This document shows positions 1 to 8,800 of a stretch of DNA of 9,508 nt, one piece after another. How positions within the stretch are numbered: the first letter of the stretch is position 1; the number at the start of each line of letters is the position of its first letter. Source of the stretch: Clostridiales bacterium (GTDB taxonomy: Bacteria; Bacillota; Sulfobacillia; UBA995; UBA9673); assembly GCA_003541445.1 (NCBI GenBank), contig DPMO01000262.1, positions 1 through 9,508 on the forward strand, read 5' to 3'. The position numbers and the translations under genes are program-made. The notes beneath the pieces were generated by a model, which worked only from the letters and a program-made list of their open reading frames with translations, was not told the DNA's origin and searched no databases.

Positions 1-2808
1 GACGCTGGCCCCGCCGGGGCCCGTCAGCCAGACGGTGCCCGCCCTGACCGCCGCGTGGACCGCGGCGTCGATGACCTCCCGTTCCGCTCTGGGGATGGTG
101 AGGGTGTCGTCGTAGTCGCCGCGCGGGACGGTGACCGTCCGCCCGCCGGCGAAGTAATCGTAGATGTCCCTGACCCTGATGACCTGTGCGGCCCCCGGGG
201 CTTCCCTCTGTGCACCCTCAGCGCCCTCGTCCCCGGCCGGTGCCGGGGGCCACAGGTCCGGCAAGGCCCCCGGAGCAAGGAGGCCCGGGCGGAGCTCCGT
301 GAGAGTCGCCGCCTGGGGCAGGACAAGTTCCAGGCTCGGGTCCTTCACCGCGACGTCGTCCGGCCTTTCCATCCAGAAGGTCCTCACCGAACGGTCGGGT
401 CGGGTGTAGCGCATGGCGAAAAGGCCGTTCTCACACCCGGCTAGCAGGGTCTCGAGGACGGCCTTCTGGTCGAGCACCTTCGGCAGGTGGGGGTTCCACG
501 CGAAGGCCGTGGCCAGGTCCTTGACCCTCCGCGACGTCTCTCCCTCCTGCCAGAGGTCGTACGGCCCGCCCGGGAGGAGGGCCTCGGCGGCGACAGGCGC
601 GTCCTGGATGCGTGACCGGGGGTCGGCCTTGATGATGTTGAAGAGGGGCTCGGAGTCCACCTTCACCCTGAAGGCCTCCGGTCGGTTGTCCGAGGACGAG
701 GTCACCACGATGCAGTAGGCCTGCTGGATTGCCCCCGGGATGGCCTCCCGGTCCTCGTCCCTCCGGGCCTTGAGGGCCGCCAGGTGCACCGGGTCGGTCA
801 CCTTCTGCCTTTCGAGCTCGGCCTCGACCTCCTCCCACCCCAGGTAGCGGCGCACACGGGTCCGGGCCACCTCGAGACCCTCGGGCGAGGGCACGGCGAG
901 GACCACGGCGTTCCGGTAGGTCCGGGGCTTTTGCGGGCCTGTCTTCTGCTCGATGAAGCGCACCGCCTCGGGGCTGGGCCGGCCAGGCTCCGAGGCCGCC
1001 CGGGGTCCGAGGACGGCGTAGTGGAACTCCGCATCGTCCGGGATGTCGTCGGGGTGCTTCGGGAGCTTGTGGACCCTGGCCCCGGCCGCCGCCGCCCCGG
1101 CGGTGAGGGACTTAGTCTTCCCTATCTCCTCGACGAGCCTGGCCTCGACCAGTTCGGCCGGAAGGCGGGCGCAGGCCGCGTGGTGCATCTGGGTGAGGTT
1201 GGGCCGGGCGCCCAGACGCCAGCTCTTCGGGAGGAGCTTCTGCCCGTCGGGACCGGTCTCCACATCGCTCAGGCAGGCCTCGTCGAGGAACCACGAGTCC
1301 GCGGCCCAGCGTCTGAGGCCCTTCTCGAGCTCGATGCGGTCGGGGTTCGTGTGGCCGAGCAGGGCCAAGAGCTCACGGGTCACGGCCTTCTGCCCGACCG
1401 GCTGGGAGTGGAGGAAGGTCGCCAGGACGGCCTGTTCTATCTCCCGGTGCCTCAGGGCCGGGAGGTCCTCCTGGATCTGCCTGGCCTTGGCCAACTCGCC
1501 CTCGAGGATTCCGGCCCACTCCTGGCGCTTTCCGTCGTACTCCTCCGTCGAGGCCATGTTGGCCAGTTCCCGAGCCGCCCGGGACAGTTCGGTCTCGCCC
1601 GGCCGGCTCAGCAGGACGTTGAGGCCGACCAGCGGGCTCTCGTCCCAGGCTTCCGCGTCCCGCAGGGCCAGGGCGAAGGTCCGGAGGACGCCTCGTGTCC
1701 GCTGGAAGCTCTCGAGGTTGGTCCACTTGGTGTAGAGCACTTCCGTCAGGTCCGGGTGGAACGGGTAGCTCGCCAGGTAGCGCTCCTCGGCCTCTGGCCC
1801 CTGGCGCGCGGTGAGTTCGTCGAGGTTCCGGATGCCCTGGAGGGCCGCCGACACGTGCGGGCGGAAGGTCTCCCGGTCGCGAATCGAGTCCGGGGTGAAG
1901 AACCGCCTCCTCAGTATCTCGGCCACGTCGCGCTTGAGGACGGGCTGGATGCCTTCCTCCTTCTCGCGGCGGAAGATGGCCGACAGTTCCGTGGCTATCC
2001 TCTTGCCGAGGGTGTCGGACTTGCTCGGGTCGGTGGCCAGGAGGGAGGCGACGACGGCGCAGCGGTCGACGGCCGTCGCGGCCTGGGTCAGGTACTGGAA
2101 GAAGTTCGTCAGGCGGGAGAGCCAGGCCCCGTCGCGGCCGACCTTCTCGCGGGCGAACATGAGCACCTCGTCGATGAGGACGAGCGTGCCCAGGTCCTCC
2201 CTTGCGGGCATGGCCAGGAGCTGGCGCAGGAGGTTCTCCGCGGGGGCGCTCTCGCGCTCCTCGTCGCGCTCCTCGGCGTGAAGGAGCCGCAGCCCCTCGC
2301 TTCCCGCTATCTGGAAGGCGAGGACGCTCCAGGGATGCCTGAGCCAGCGCCGCTCCCCCTGCGGTGAGACGATCTCCATCCCCTTTTCGACGTCCAGCTT
2401 GTCGAAGGCCAGGACGGCGACCCGGGCCTGCGGCGGGGTCTGGCCCGCGTGCTCCGTGAACTCGCGCACCGCCGGCAGGTCGGGCAGACGTGAGGGGTCC
2501 TTGACGAGGTGGTAGAGGGTGATGAGGGCGTGGGTCTTGCCCCCGCCGTAGGTGAGCTCCAGCTGGCGCACGGCCCGTTCGCTCCGGCCCGCCAGGCGCA
2601 GGACGACCTCTTTGGCCAGTTCCCGGAGGTTGTAGGTCGGGTAGGTGAGGGAGAAGAACTCCCCGGGGTCCTGGTACACCCGGCGTGCCGTCCCGACGGC
2701 GACCTCGTAGAGGTCGGCCGCGAAGACGGCCAGCGAGAGTTCGCCCGACCGCAGGTCGTCGCGCAGCTTCACCACCCTGTGCCAGGGAGTCGGTGTCGTG
2801 CCGGTCAT
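1..2808 (-). CDS. DUF499 family AAA-type ATPase of an Hma-like defence operon, 3' end beyond the window
   Basis: Reading down from ATG at 2808 gives 936 codons without a stop, running off the left edge. Family members are about 1,000 residues or more, so the C-terminus is missing. The start MTGTTPTPWHRVVKLRDDLR is followed by a Walker A motif, LTYGGGKTHALI (GGGKTH at residues 88-93, Lys91), and a Walker B motif, LVLIDEV (Asp213, Glu214). This spacing and the GGGKTH form are typical of DUF499 (COG1483) predicted AAA+ ATPases. A Pro/Ala/Glu-rich linker (about residues 846-875) precedes the segment RVRDIYDYF. The family is known mainly from defence clusters beside DUF1156 methylases and helicases; its biochemical role is largely unknown. 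A motor or switch role in recognising foreign DNA is inference. It is third in the operon, 36 bases after the methylase stop. The family call is firm; the mechanism is not. Confidence 0.9.
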   Translation of the reverse strand, partial: MTGTTPTPWHRVVKLRDDLRSGELSLAVFAADLYEVAVGTARRVYQDPGEFFSLTYPTYNLRELAKEVVLRLAGRSERAVRQLELTYGGGKTHALITLYHLVKDPSRLPDLPAVREFTEHAGQTPPQARVAVLAFDKLDVEKGMEIVSPQGERRWLRHPWSVLAFQIAGSEGLRLLHAEERDEERESAPAENLLRQLLAMPAREDLGTLVLIDEVLMFAREKVGRDGAWLSRLTNFFQYLTQAATAVDRCAVVASLLATDPSKSDTLGKRIATELSAIFRREKEEGIQPVLKRDVAEILRRRFFTPDSIRDRETFRPHVSAALQGIRNLDELTARQGPEAEERYLASYPFHPDLTEVLYTKWTNLESFQRTRGVLRTFALALRDAEAWDESPLVGLNVLLSRPGETELSRAARELANMASTEEYDGKRQEWAGILEGELAKARQIQEDLPALRHREIEQAVLATFLHSQPVGQKAVTRELLALLGHTNPDRIELEKGLRRWAADSWFLDEACLSDVETGPDGQKLLPKSWRLGARPNLTQMHHAACARLPAELVEARLVEEIGKTKSLTAGAAAAGARVHKLPKHPDDIPDDAEFHYAVLGPRAASEPGRPSPEAVRFIEQKTGPQKPRTYRNAVVLAVPSPEGLEVARTRVRRYLGWEEVEAELERQKVTDPVHLAALKARRDEDREAIPGAIQQAYCIVVTSSSDNRPEAFRVKVDSEPLFNIIKADPRSRIQDAPVAAEALLPGGPYDLWQEGETSRRVKDLATAFAWNPHLPKVLDQKAVLETLLAGCENGLFAMRYTRPDRSVRTFWMERPDDVAVKDPSLELVLPQAATLTELRPGLLAPGALPDLWPPAPAGDEGAEGAQREAPGAAQVIRVRDIYDYFAGGRTVTVPRGDYDDTLTIPRAEREVIDAAVHAAVRAGTVWLTGPGGASV

Positions 2809-2813
2809 GGGAC

Positions 2814-2821
2814 CCTCCCCC
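2814..2821 (-). promoter_or_regulatory. Ribosome-binding site of the DUF499 ATPase gene
   Basis: On the minus strand GGGGGAGG lies five bases before the ATG at 2808. It supports that start over any downstream methionine. It is preceded directly by CGAGA, so the ten bases CGAGAGGGGG here are identical to those in front of the helicase leader at 9240-9231. Confidence 0.75.
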
Positions 2822-2844
2822 TCTCGTGCGCTCGAGCGGACCAC

Positions 2845-5800
2845 TCAAACGTCCATGGGACCTCTGATCTGCTCGTACTGCGGACGTGTCCGGCGCGGGT
2901 CGAAGAGATGGTTGCTGATACTCTCGAGCAGGGTCCGCTCCTCGTTCCCGTTCTCGGCGAGTTCGATGAGGGCCTGGAGGAGCTGGCCGAACAGCCTGTG
3001 CCCCGCAAGGCCCCGCTCCCTCACGTAGTCGTCGACAGTCGTCACGTCGCCGGCCTTCCAAAGGTGCATGAGGCGGTGGACCTGGTCGATGAGGGGCACG
3101 GGCCTCCCGCCGTTCTCGTAGCCCATGCGCCTGCCGCGCCGCTCGTGCCAGCGCTTGAGCCTCACCGTGGGTCCGGAAGCCGCCTCGTTGCCGGCTTCCT
3201 CCGCGGCCTTCCCGGAGGACCCCTCTCCGGGCTCCTCGGGGCTGTGACCTTCATGCGCCTTCTTGGTCGGCTCCGTCTTCCTGGCGCGCCTCGACAGGAG
3301 GTCGTGGTCGGTGACCAGGGCCCGGTCCGAGAGGCCGCAGGACACGGCGTAGAGGATAGACGCCCCGCTGGGGGTGTCCGAGAAGCCGAAGCTCTGCCGG
3401 TGGAAGAGATAGTACGTGGTCACATCGTCGAGGCCGCCGCCTTCGGCCTCCTCGCTGTCGGGCGACAGCATCCTCCCGACGACGAAGTCGACCACGACCC
3501 GACGGACGTGGCCCAGGAACTCGCTCACCGTCATGAGTTCCGAAGGGCGGTCGGCCTTCTTCACCACTGGGTGGCGGCTGAAGACCTCGAGCGCCGGGCC
3601 GGTGGCGGCCCAGATGAAGTCGGGTCCGCGTATGCCCGCATCCCAAATCTCCCACAGGGCGGACTTCTGCGGTGGCCCCTTCCCCTCGCCGGCCCGGACA
3701 CCCAGGAGCTTGACCCTCATGTCCTCCAGGACCTGGCGGTCCCATCCGGGGCGCGTCCCCGGAGGGCGCTTGCGGCAGACCAGCCACACCGAGGACGACA
3801 GCGCGGCCCCGGTGAGGGCGCGGGTCCGGTTGCCCATCTCCGTCTGGATGGGCCAGCTCGCGGTCACCACGAACCCGGCCCGGAGCATGGCCGAGACGAG
3901 GGCCTCCCAGGCCTCCGGGTTCTTCTGCGCGAAGACCACCACCAGGCGCCCTTCGGGGGTGAGGACCCGGAAGCACTCCCGGAAGGCCTTTAGGAGGCCC
4001 GCTTCGTAGGCCGCCCTGGATTTCTCGCGGTCCCCGCCGAACCGGCTGTCGTCGTCTATGAGCTCGCCCTCGCCCGTCTCATGGTCCCACTTCGGGCTGA
4101 GCTCACGGGAGAAGGCCCGGTCGACCTCTGCCGAGAGCCCCTGCAGGCTCCGGCGGAGCCAGACGTAGAAGAAGTCCATCGTGTCGGAGTAGGGGATGGC
4201 GTCGTAGTACGGCGGGTCGGTGAGGACCAGGTCCACGCTCTCGGGCTCCAGCGGGAGTCGGGTGGCCGAACCGAGGAGGACCCGAGGGGCGGGCCGCTCG
4301 CGGGCCGCCGCGGTGGTGTGCTCGGTGGCCCGGCAGACCCACTCCAGGCAGGCGGTGTAAGTCCCGGTCGAGCCTGAAGCGGGGTTCGGCTCTGCGAAAT
4401 CCCAAGTGACTGGCAGCGCGAAACGCGTGAAGACGTTTCTCATCGACTCCCGCGTCGCGTCCCACGTCGACAGGGCCGCGTTGTAGTCGGCCAGCTTGTC
4501 CACGGCCAGGGCCAGGAGGCCGCCGACGGTCTCGAGCCATTCGGGCGGGTAGCCCATCCCGGCCATGGCCTCCCTGGCGGCTCGGGTGTGACGGACGAAG
4601 GTTGCGAGCGAGAGGAGCTGGCGCGGGCTGAAGAGCTTGCCCCACGCGTCGAACCCGTAGAGGGGCACCCGGATTCCCAGAGCTTCCTTGCCTGGCAGGG
4701 GCTCGGCGGGCACTCCGAAGGGGACCTCAGCGAAGGCTTCCTTCACCAGGGCGGCCGCCTCCGCAGCCCGTGCGACCTCCGCCTCTGTCGGCGGGCGGTA
4801 CTCCTTGCCCCTCGGGCCCTCGACGACCACGGCCACGAGCCGCTCCCCGAGCCGGCCCGCGCGCCCCTCCTCGCGGAGGTCCTCCATGGTGGTGATGACC
4901 CCGCAGAGGGGACACCTCACTCCCGAACGGGACATGGTCCCGCGTGTCTCGACGTCAGCGTCAGGCTCGGAGTCGGACAGCCTGCGCACCCCGAAGCTCA
5001 CTCTCGGCTCACCGGGCTGAGCCTGAAGCTCGAGGACGACCTTCTTTCGAGGCTTGCGGCAGAGCCAGCGGGTCTTCAGCAGAGGAACCTCGCCGCGGCA
5101 GTTCTTGCACGTGACCGTGCGGGCCCAGAGGTAGGCCACCGTGGTCCGTCCGTCCACGACCGGATAGAAACGCTCGAGGTCGGCCCTTGCCCGCTCCAGC
5201 ACCCACGCGCCCCAGACCCGGACATGCCGGGCCAGGTCGGCCTCTGGCGCTGGGAAGAGGTCGGACTCCGGCGAGGCGAGGGCGAAGTCGGGAAGGGGCA
5301 GGGTCCTGCCGGCCAGGCGGTGCGGGTACTCCAGGGTGCACTTGAGGATGAACCAGGCCACGGGGTTGATGTCCATGGCTATGGCCTCGCAGCCCAGCCT
5401 CATGGCCTCGAGGGGGATGGAGCCGCCCCCGGCGAACGGGTCGAGGACCCTGGGGGGGCGCCCGCCGAAGGCCTTGCGGACCTCCTCGCGGAACCAGTCC
5501 AGGTCGGGGCTCGACTCCCGGCCCCAGTGGAGCACCCCGCCCTGCGTCTCCTCGCGCGGCGCCTCCGCGGTCTTCCCGGCGGTCTTGTTGCACTTTCTCC
5601 TCTGGACCACCCGGCCGCCGAGCCTCTCGATGAGGCGGTTGCGCTCGTGGCGGTCCGCCGGGGCCGGCAGCAGTGAGGCGATGAGAGCGGCTCTGCAGGC
5701 CGCGAGCGGCCGACGGGCGGGCCAGATGTGCAGGGTGGAGATGTGCCCGTGCCGCACGTTCTTCTCGTGCAGAGAGTCCAGGGACGCCTGTCTGAGGGGG

Positions 5801-5859
5801 AACGCCGTCTCTATGAGCCGCGGGCCGTCCGGACGGCCGCTGTCGCCGGTCGAACTCAC
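2845..5859 (-). CDS. DUF1156 DNA methyltransferase with zinc ribbon (predicted adenine-specific)
   Basis: The product is 1,004 residues. The N-terminal DUF1156 domain is clear: RLIETAFPLRQASLDSLHEK, followed by RHGHISTLHIWPARRPLAAC. Methylase motif I is DPFAGGGS (residues 140-147), followed by MDINPVAW, which is expected to bind AdoMet. The catalytic motif DPPY is at 548-551. A four-cysteine zinc ribbon (C251-x2-C254 and C316-x2-C319) lies between them, as in COG1743 adenine-specific methylases. A charged low-complexity linker (about 857-900) leads to a C-terminal helical domain with LIDQVHRLMHLWKAGD. The GTG start at 5859 is preferred because it overlaps the helicase TGA (GTGA) and begins just before the conserved DUF1156 sequence. 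The open frame continues upstream to 6033, but that part is a shadow of the helicase. The likely role is to modify host DNA so that the operon's effectors spare it; the target base (N6-A or N4-C) and site cannot be read from sequence. Confidence 0.92.
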   Translation of the reverse strand: MSSTGDSGRPDGPRLIETAFPLRQASLDSLHEKNVRHGHISTLHIWPARRPLAACRAALIASLLPAPADRHERNRLIERLGGRVVQRRKCNKTAGKTAEAPREETQGGVLHWGRESSPDLDWFREEVRKAFGGRPPRVLDPFAGGGSIPLEAMRLGCEAIAMDINPVAWFILKCTLEYPHRLAGRTLPLPDFALASPESDLFPAPEADLARHVRVWGAWVLERARADLERFYPVVDGRTTVAYLWARTVTCKNCRGEVPLLKTRWLCRKPRKKVVLELQAQPGEPRVSFGVRRLSDSEPDADVETRGTMSRSGVRCPLCGVITTMEDLREEGRAGRLGERLVAVVVEGPRGKEYRPPTEAEVARAAEAAALVKEAFAEVPFGVPAEPLPGKEALGIRVPLYGFDAWGKLFSPRQLLSLATFVRHTRAAREAMAGMGYPPEWLETVGGLLALAVDKLADYNAALSTWDATRESMRNVFTRFALPVTWDFAEPNPASGSTGTYTACLEWVCRATEHTTAAARERPAPRVLLGSATRLPLEPESVDLVLTDPPYYDAIPYSDTMDFFYVWLRRSLQGLSAEVDRAFSRELSPKWDHETGEGELIDDDSRFGGDREKSRAAYEAGLLKAFRECFRVLTPEGRLVVVFAQKNPEAWEALVSAMLRAGFVVTASWPIQTEMGNRTRALTGAALSSSVWLVCRKRPPGTRPGWDRQVLEDMRVKLLGVRAGEGKGPPQKSALWEIWDAGIRGPDFIWAATGPALEVFSRHPVVKKADRPSELMTVSEFLGHVRRVVVDFVVGRMLSPDSEEAEGGGLDDVTTYYLFHRQSFGFSDTPSGASILYAVSCGLSDRALVTDHDLLSRRARKTEPTKKAHEGHSPEEPGEGSSGKAAEEAGNEAASGPTVRLKRWHERRGRRMGYENGGRPVPLIDQVHRLMHLWKAGDVTTVDDYVRERGLAGHRLFGQLLQALIELAENGNEERTLLESISNHLFDPRRTRPQYEQIRGPMDV

Positions 5860-8800
5860 CCCACCACCGCCGCTTCGATGACCTGGGTCTCGTTGATGAC
5901 CATGCTTCCCTTGGCCCGCGCCAGCAGCTGGTGGAACGGGTCGTTCACCCGGACCAGGCGGGGCCGCGGGCTGGCGCAGTCGTAAACGACGTAAAGCCAG
6001 TACCTGGACCCGAGGTTGCAGGCCCGCGCCCACTCGTTCGCGGTCACCTCGACCTGTCCTCCCCGGGCCCGCCCCTTGACCTCGATGGCCATCGTCTGGC
6101 CGTCGGGGCGGACGGACAGGAGGTCGAAACCGGGGCGGTCGCCGAGCCCCGCCTCCCGCGCCCTGTCGGGAGTCGACACATCCTGGACCCTCGCCCCCAG
6201 AGCCTCCTCGTAGCTGACGGCCACACTCATGGCGACGGCCTCCACCTTGGCCTCATGGTGCAGCCGCTCCTCGGGGTCGCCCGACGGGACGACCAGCGCG
6301 TGGGCCAGGAAGACCACCTCTCCTGGAGCCACTAGGTCGGCCTCCCGCTCGAGTCTCGCCGTGACCTGGGCGTGCCGGCGGAGGACCCCCTCCTGCTGCC
6401 TCTTGACGGCCTCCAGCTGCTTCTCGGCCTCGCGGTCTCCGGCCTGGACCCTCTTCCACAGCCTCCTGCGGCGCTCGGCGAGCTCCGCCAGCCTGAGGTT
6501 GTGGCCGCGTTCAACACTTGCCCTCCGCTCGGCCAGCCTCTCCAGGAGCTTCTGCCGGAGGTCGTCCGCCCGCTGGGCCGCGACCTCGTTCCGTGCCCAC
6601 GCCCTGGCTTCCTCGCGGTACCGGTCCGGGACGGCGGCCAGTCGCCCCGTGGGCCGCACCCCCGCCGCTCCCCGGAGGAGGAGGAGGTGTTCGACAGGGC
6701 ACACCTCGAGGCTCCCGTCCTCCTCCTGCCGCAGGCCCACGAGCCTCTCCTCCAGCAGCTCCTCCCGCTCGAGCCCCTCGACCTCCGGGTCCGCCCTGCG
6801 GACCACGGACACCAGGGCGAGGTGGAAGAGGTAGGGGGACCGGGCGTAGGGGTCGAGGAAGACCCCTCCCCGGAGGGCCTCCCCCTCGAGGGTCCGGCAG
6901 ACCAGAGCCCGGAAACGTTCGAAGAACGGCTCCCCGGGTCTCAGGAAGACGACCTTCGCCTCCGGGGACGGCCGGTGCACCGTGAAGATGTTGCGGCGGT
7001 CTTCCGGGTACTGCTCCAGGGCCGGCCACAGAGGCTCGAGAGCCCCGGGGCGCAGCGGCCGGAAGGAGAAGGTGCCCCCGAGACTCCCGTGGATTCCGAG
7101 ACCGACGAAGGGTGCGGCAGCCCCGACGAAGCGGCGCACGTAGCCGGGGAGCAGGCGGCGCAGGCTTTCGCGCTCGAGGTGCTCCTGCTGCTCGGAGAGC
7201 TCCTCCCTCACGTCCTGACCTTCGCCGTAGAGCTCGCGCTCACGGGTCCGGAGGGCCTCGATTCGTTCCTTCGTCAGCCGCGCCTCGATGGCCTCGGTCG
7301 CCTCCCTGAGCCCGGCGTCGGTGACGGCCAGTTCCATGTAATGCCTGAGCGAGAGGCCCTCGAAGAGGCGGCCCACGACGTCGAAGACCTTGTCCGTCCC
7401 CAGTTCCTGCCGCATCCGTTCGAGCTTCTCGAGGAGTGTCCGCAGCACCCGGCCCTCGCGCGTCTGGCCGGCCACGAGGTTGACGATGACGACCGGGTCG
7501 TGCTTCTGCAGGTACCGGTGGATGCGGCCCATCCTCTGCTCCAGGCGGGCCGGATTCCAGGGGATGTCGTAGTTCACCATGCGCCAGCAGAACTGGAGGT
7601 TGATTCCCTCGCCCGCCGCGTCGGTCGCCACGAGGTAGGTCGCGCCCCCTTCGACGGCCGGGGTCCGGAAGAACTCGACCTGGGCTTCCCGCTCCCTCGC
7701 GGTCATGCCGCCGTGGATGCGGGCCACCCGGTCCGTGTAGCCGATGGCCTCGAGGCGCTGCACGAGGAACTCGAGGGTGTCCCTGTGCTCGGTGAAGATG
7801 ATGAGTTTCTCGTCGGCCGCACGGGGGTCCCGGAGCACCTCCAGGAGCCTGTCGAACTTGGCTCCGCTTCCCGTCTCGTGGACCTCCCCCGCGAGGGCGA
7901 GGAGCTCCTCCAGCCTGGCCTTCTCGGCCTCCAGGTCGGCCGGGTCGAGGGCGGCGACCCCTCCCAGGAGGCGGTCCTCGACGACCTCGCCGCCCTCCCG
8001 GCCGTCTTCCGCTTCCTCTTCGTCGGCCGTGGTCTCCTCGTAGGGGTCGGGCACCTTGTCCAGGGCGTCCTGGTCGGCCTTGAGCTCCTCGAAGGTGATG
8101 CGTCCCGTGCGCAGGTCCGTGATGAGGCGGTCGAGCTTGTCGATGCGTCGCCGGAAGGACTTGATGAGGGCGTAGGTCGAGCTCGCCAGCCTGCGCTGGA
8201 AGACACTCATCGCCAGGCGGGCCGCGGAGCGGTTGAGCATCCGTGCCCGGCTGTAGTACCTCTCGATGTACTTCGTCGTCTCTTCGTAGAGGCGCCGTTC
8301 CTCAGGGGTCAGCTCGTAGCTCAGCGTGTCGGACACCCGCGTGGGGTAGAGCGGTCGGCCCTGGAAGTCGACCATCTCTTCCTTCGTCCGCCGGATGAAG
8401 TGGCGCCGGCGCTCCTCGGGCGGGTAGGCGCGGAAGGCCTCGAAGGTGGCCAGGGCCTCCGGCTCCAGAAGGCGCCAGAGGCAGTAGTAGGGGAAGTCCT
8501 TGCCCATGTGGGGCGTCGCCGTGAGGAGGAGCAGGTGTCGGGCGTGCCATGGCAGCCGCCAGCGCGGCTCCGTGACCTTCACCCCGGCGAGCGCCTCGGC
8601 CAGGCGGTAGCGGTCGGTCTTGCGGATGTAGCCGTCGGCGTCCTGCCTGGCGGACAGCTTGTGGGCCTCGTCGAAGACGACGAGGTCGTAAGGCTCCACG
8701 CAGGGCTCGGCCAGTCGGGAGAACATCCGCTGGCCGGCCAGAGTGTCGACACTCACGATGACGAGGTCGGATCCCTCTCCCTTGAAAGGGTTGTCCGCGA

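Noticed and set aside
784..2367. A 527-codon plus-strand open frame opposite the DUF499 gene
   Set aside because: The opposite strand carries a DUF499 protein with clear Walker A and B motifs. This frame has no domain signature or convincing ribosome-binding site and is a GC-driven shadow.
2829..2838. Perfect ten-base palindrome CGCTCGAGCG between the methylase and ATPase genes
   Set aside because: It has no loop and no T-tract, so it is not a terminator. Palindromes of this length are expected by chance in such GC-rich sequence; a regulator site is possible but unsupported.
1373..3061. A 562-codon minus-strand open frame overlapping the methylase end and the DUF499 gene
   Set aside because: It is in a different frame from both real genes, and its product is a low-complexity Arg/Pro/Gly/Ala sequence. 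The DUF499 frame on the same strand explains the region.
2509..3993. A 494-codon plus-strand open frame across the methylase and DUF499 genes
   Set aside because: It spans the junction of two well-supported minus-strand genes and has no recognisable domain.
5860..6033. Upstream extension of the methylase frame to an ATG at 6033
   Set aside because: These 58 codons overlap the conserved DUF3883 end of the helicase, give a low-complexity Pro/Gly/Arg sequence, and precede the point where DUF1156 similarity begins.
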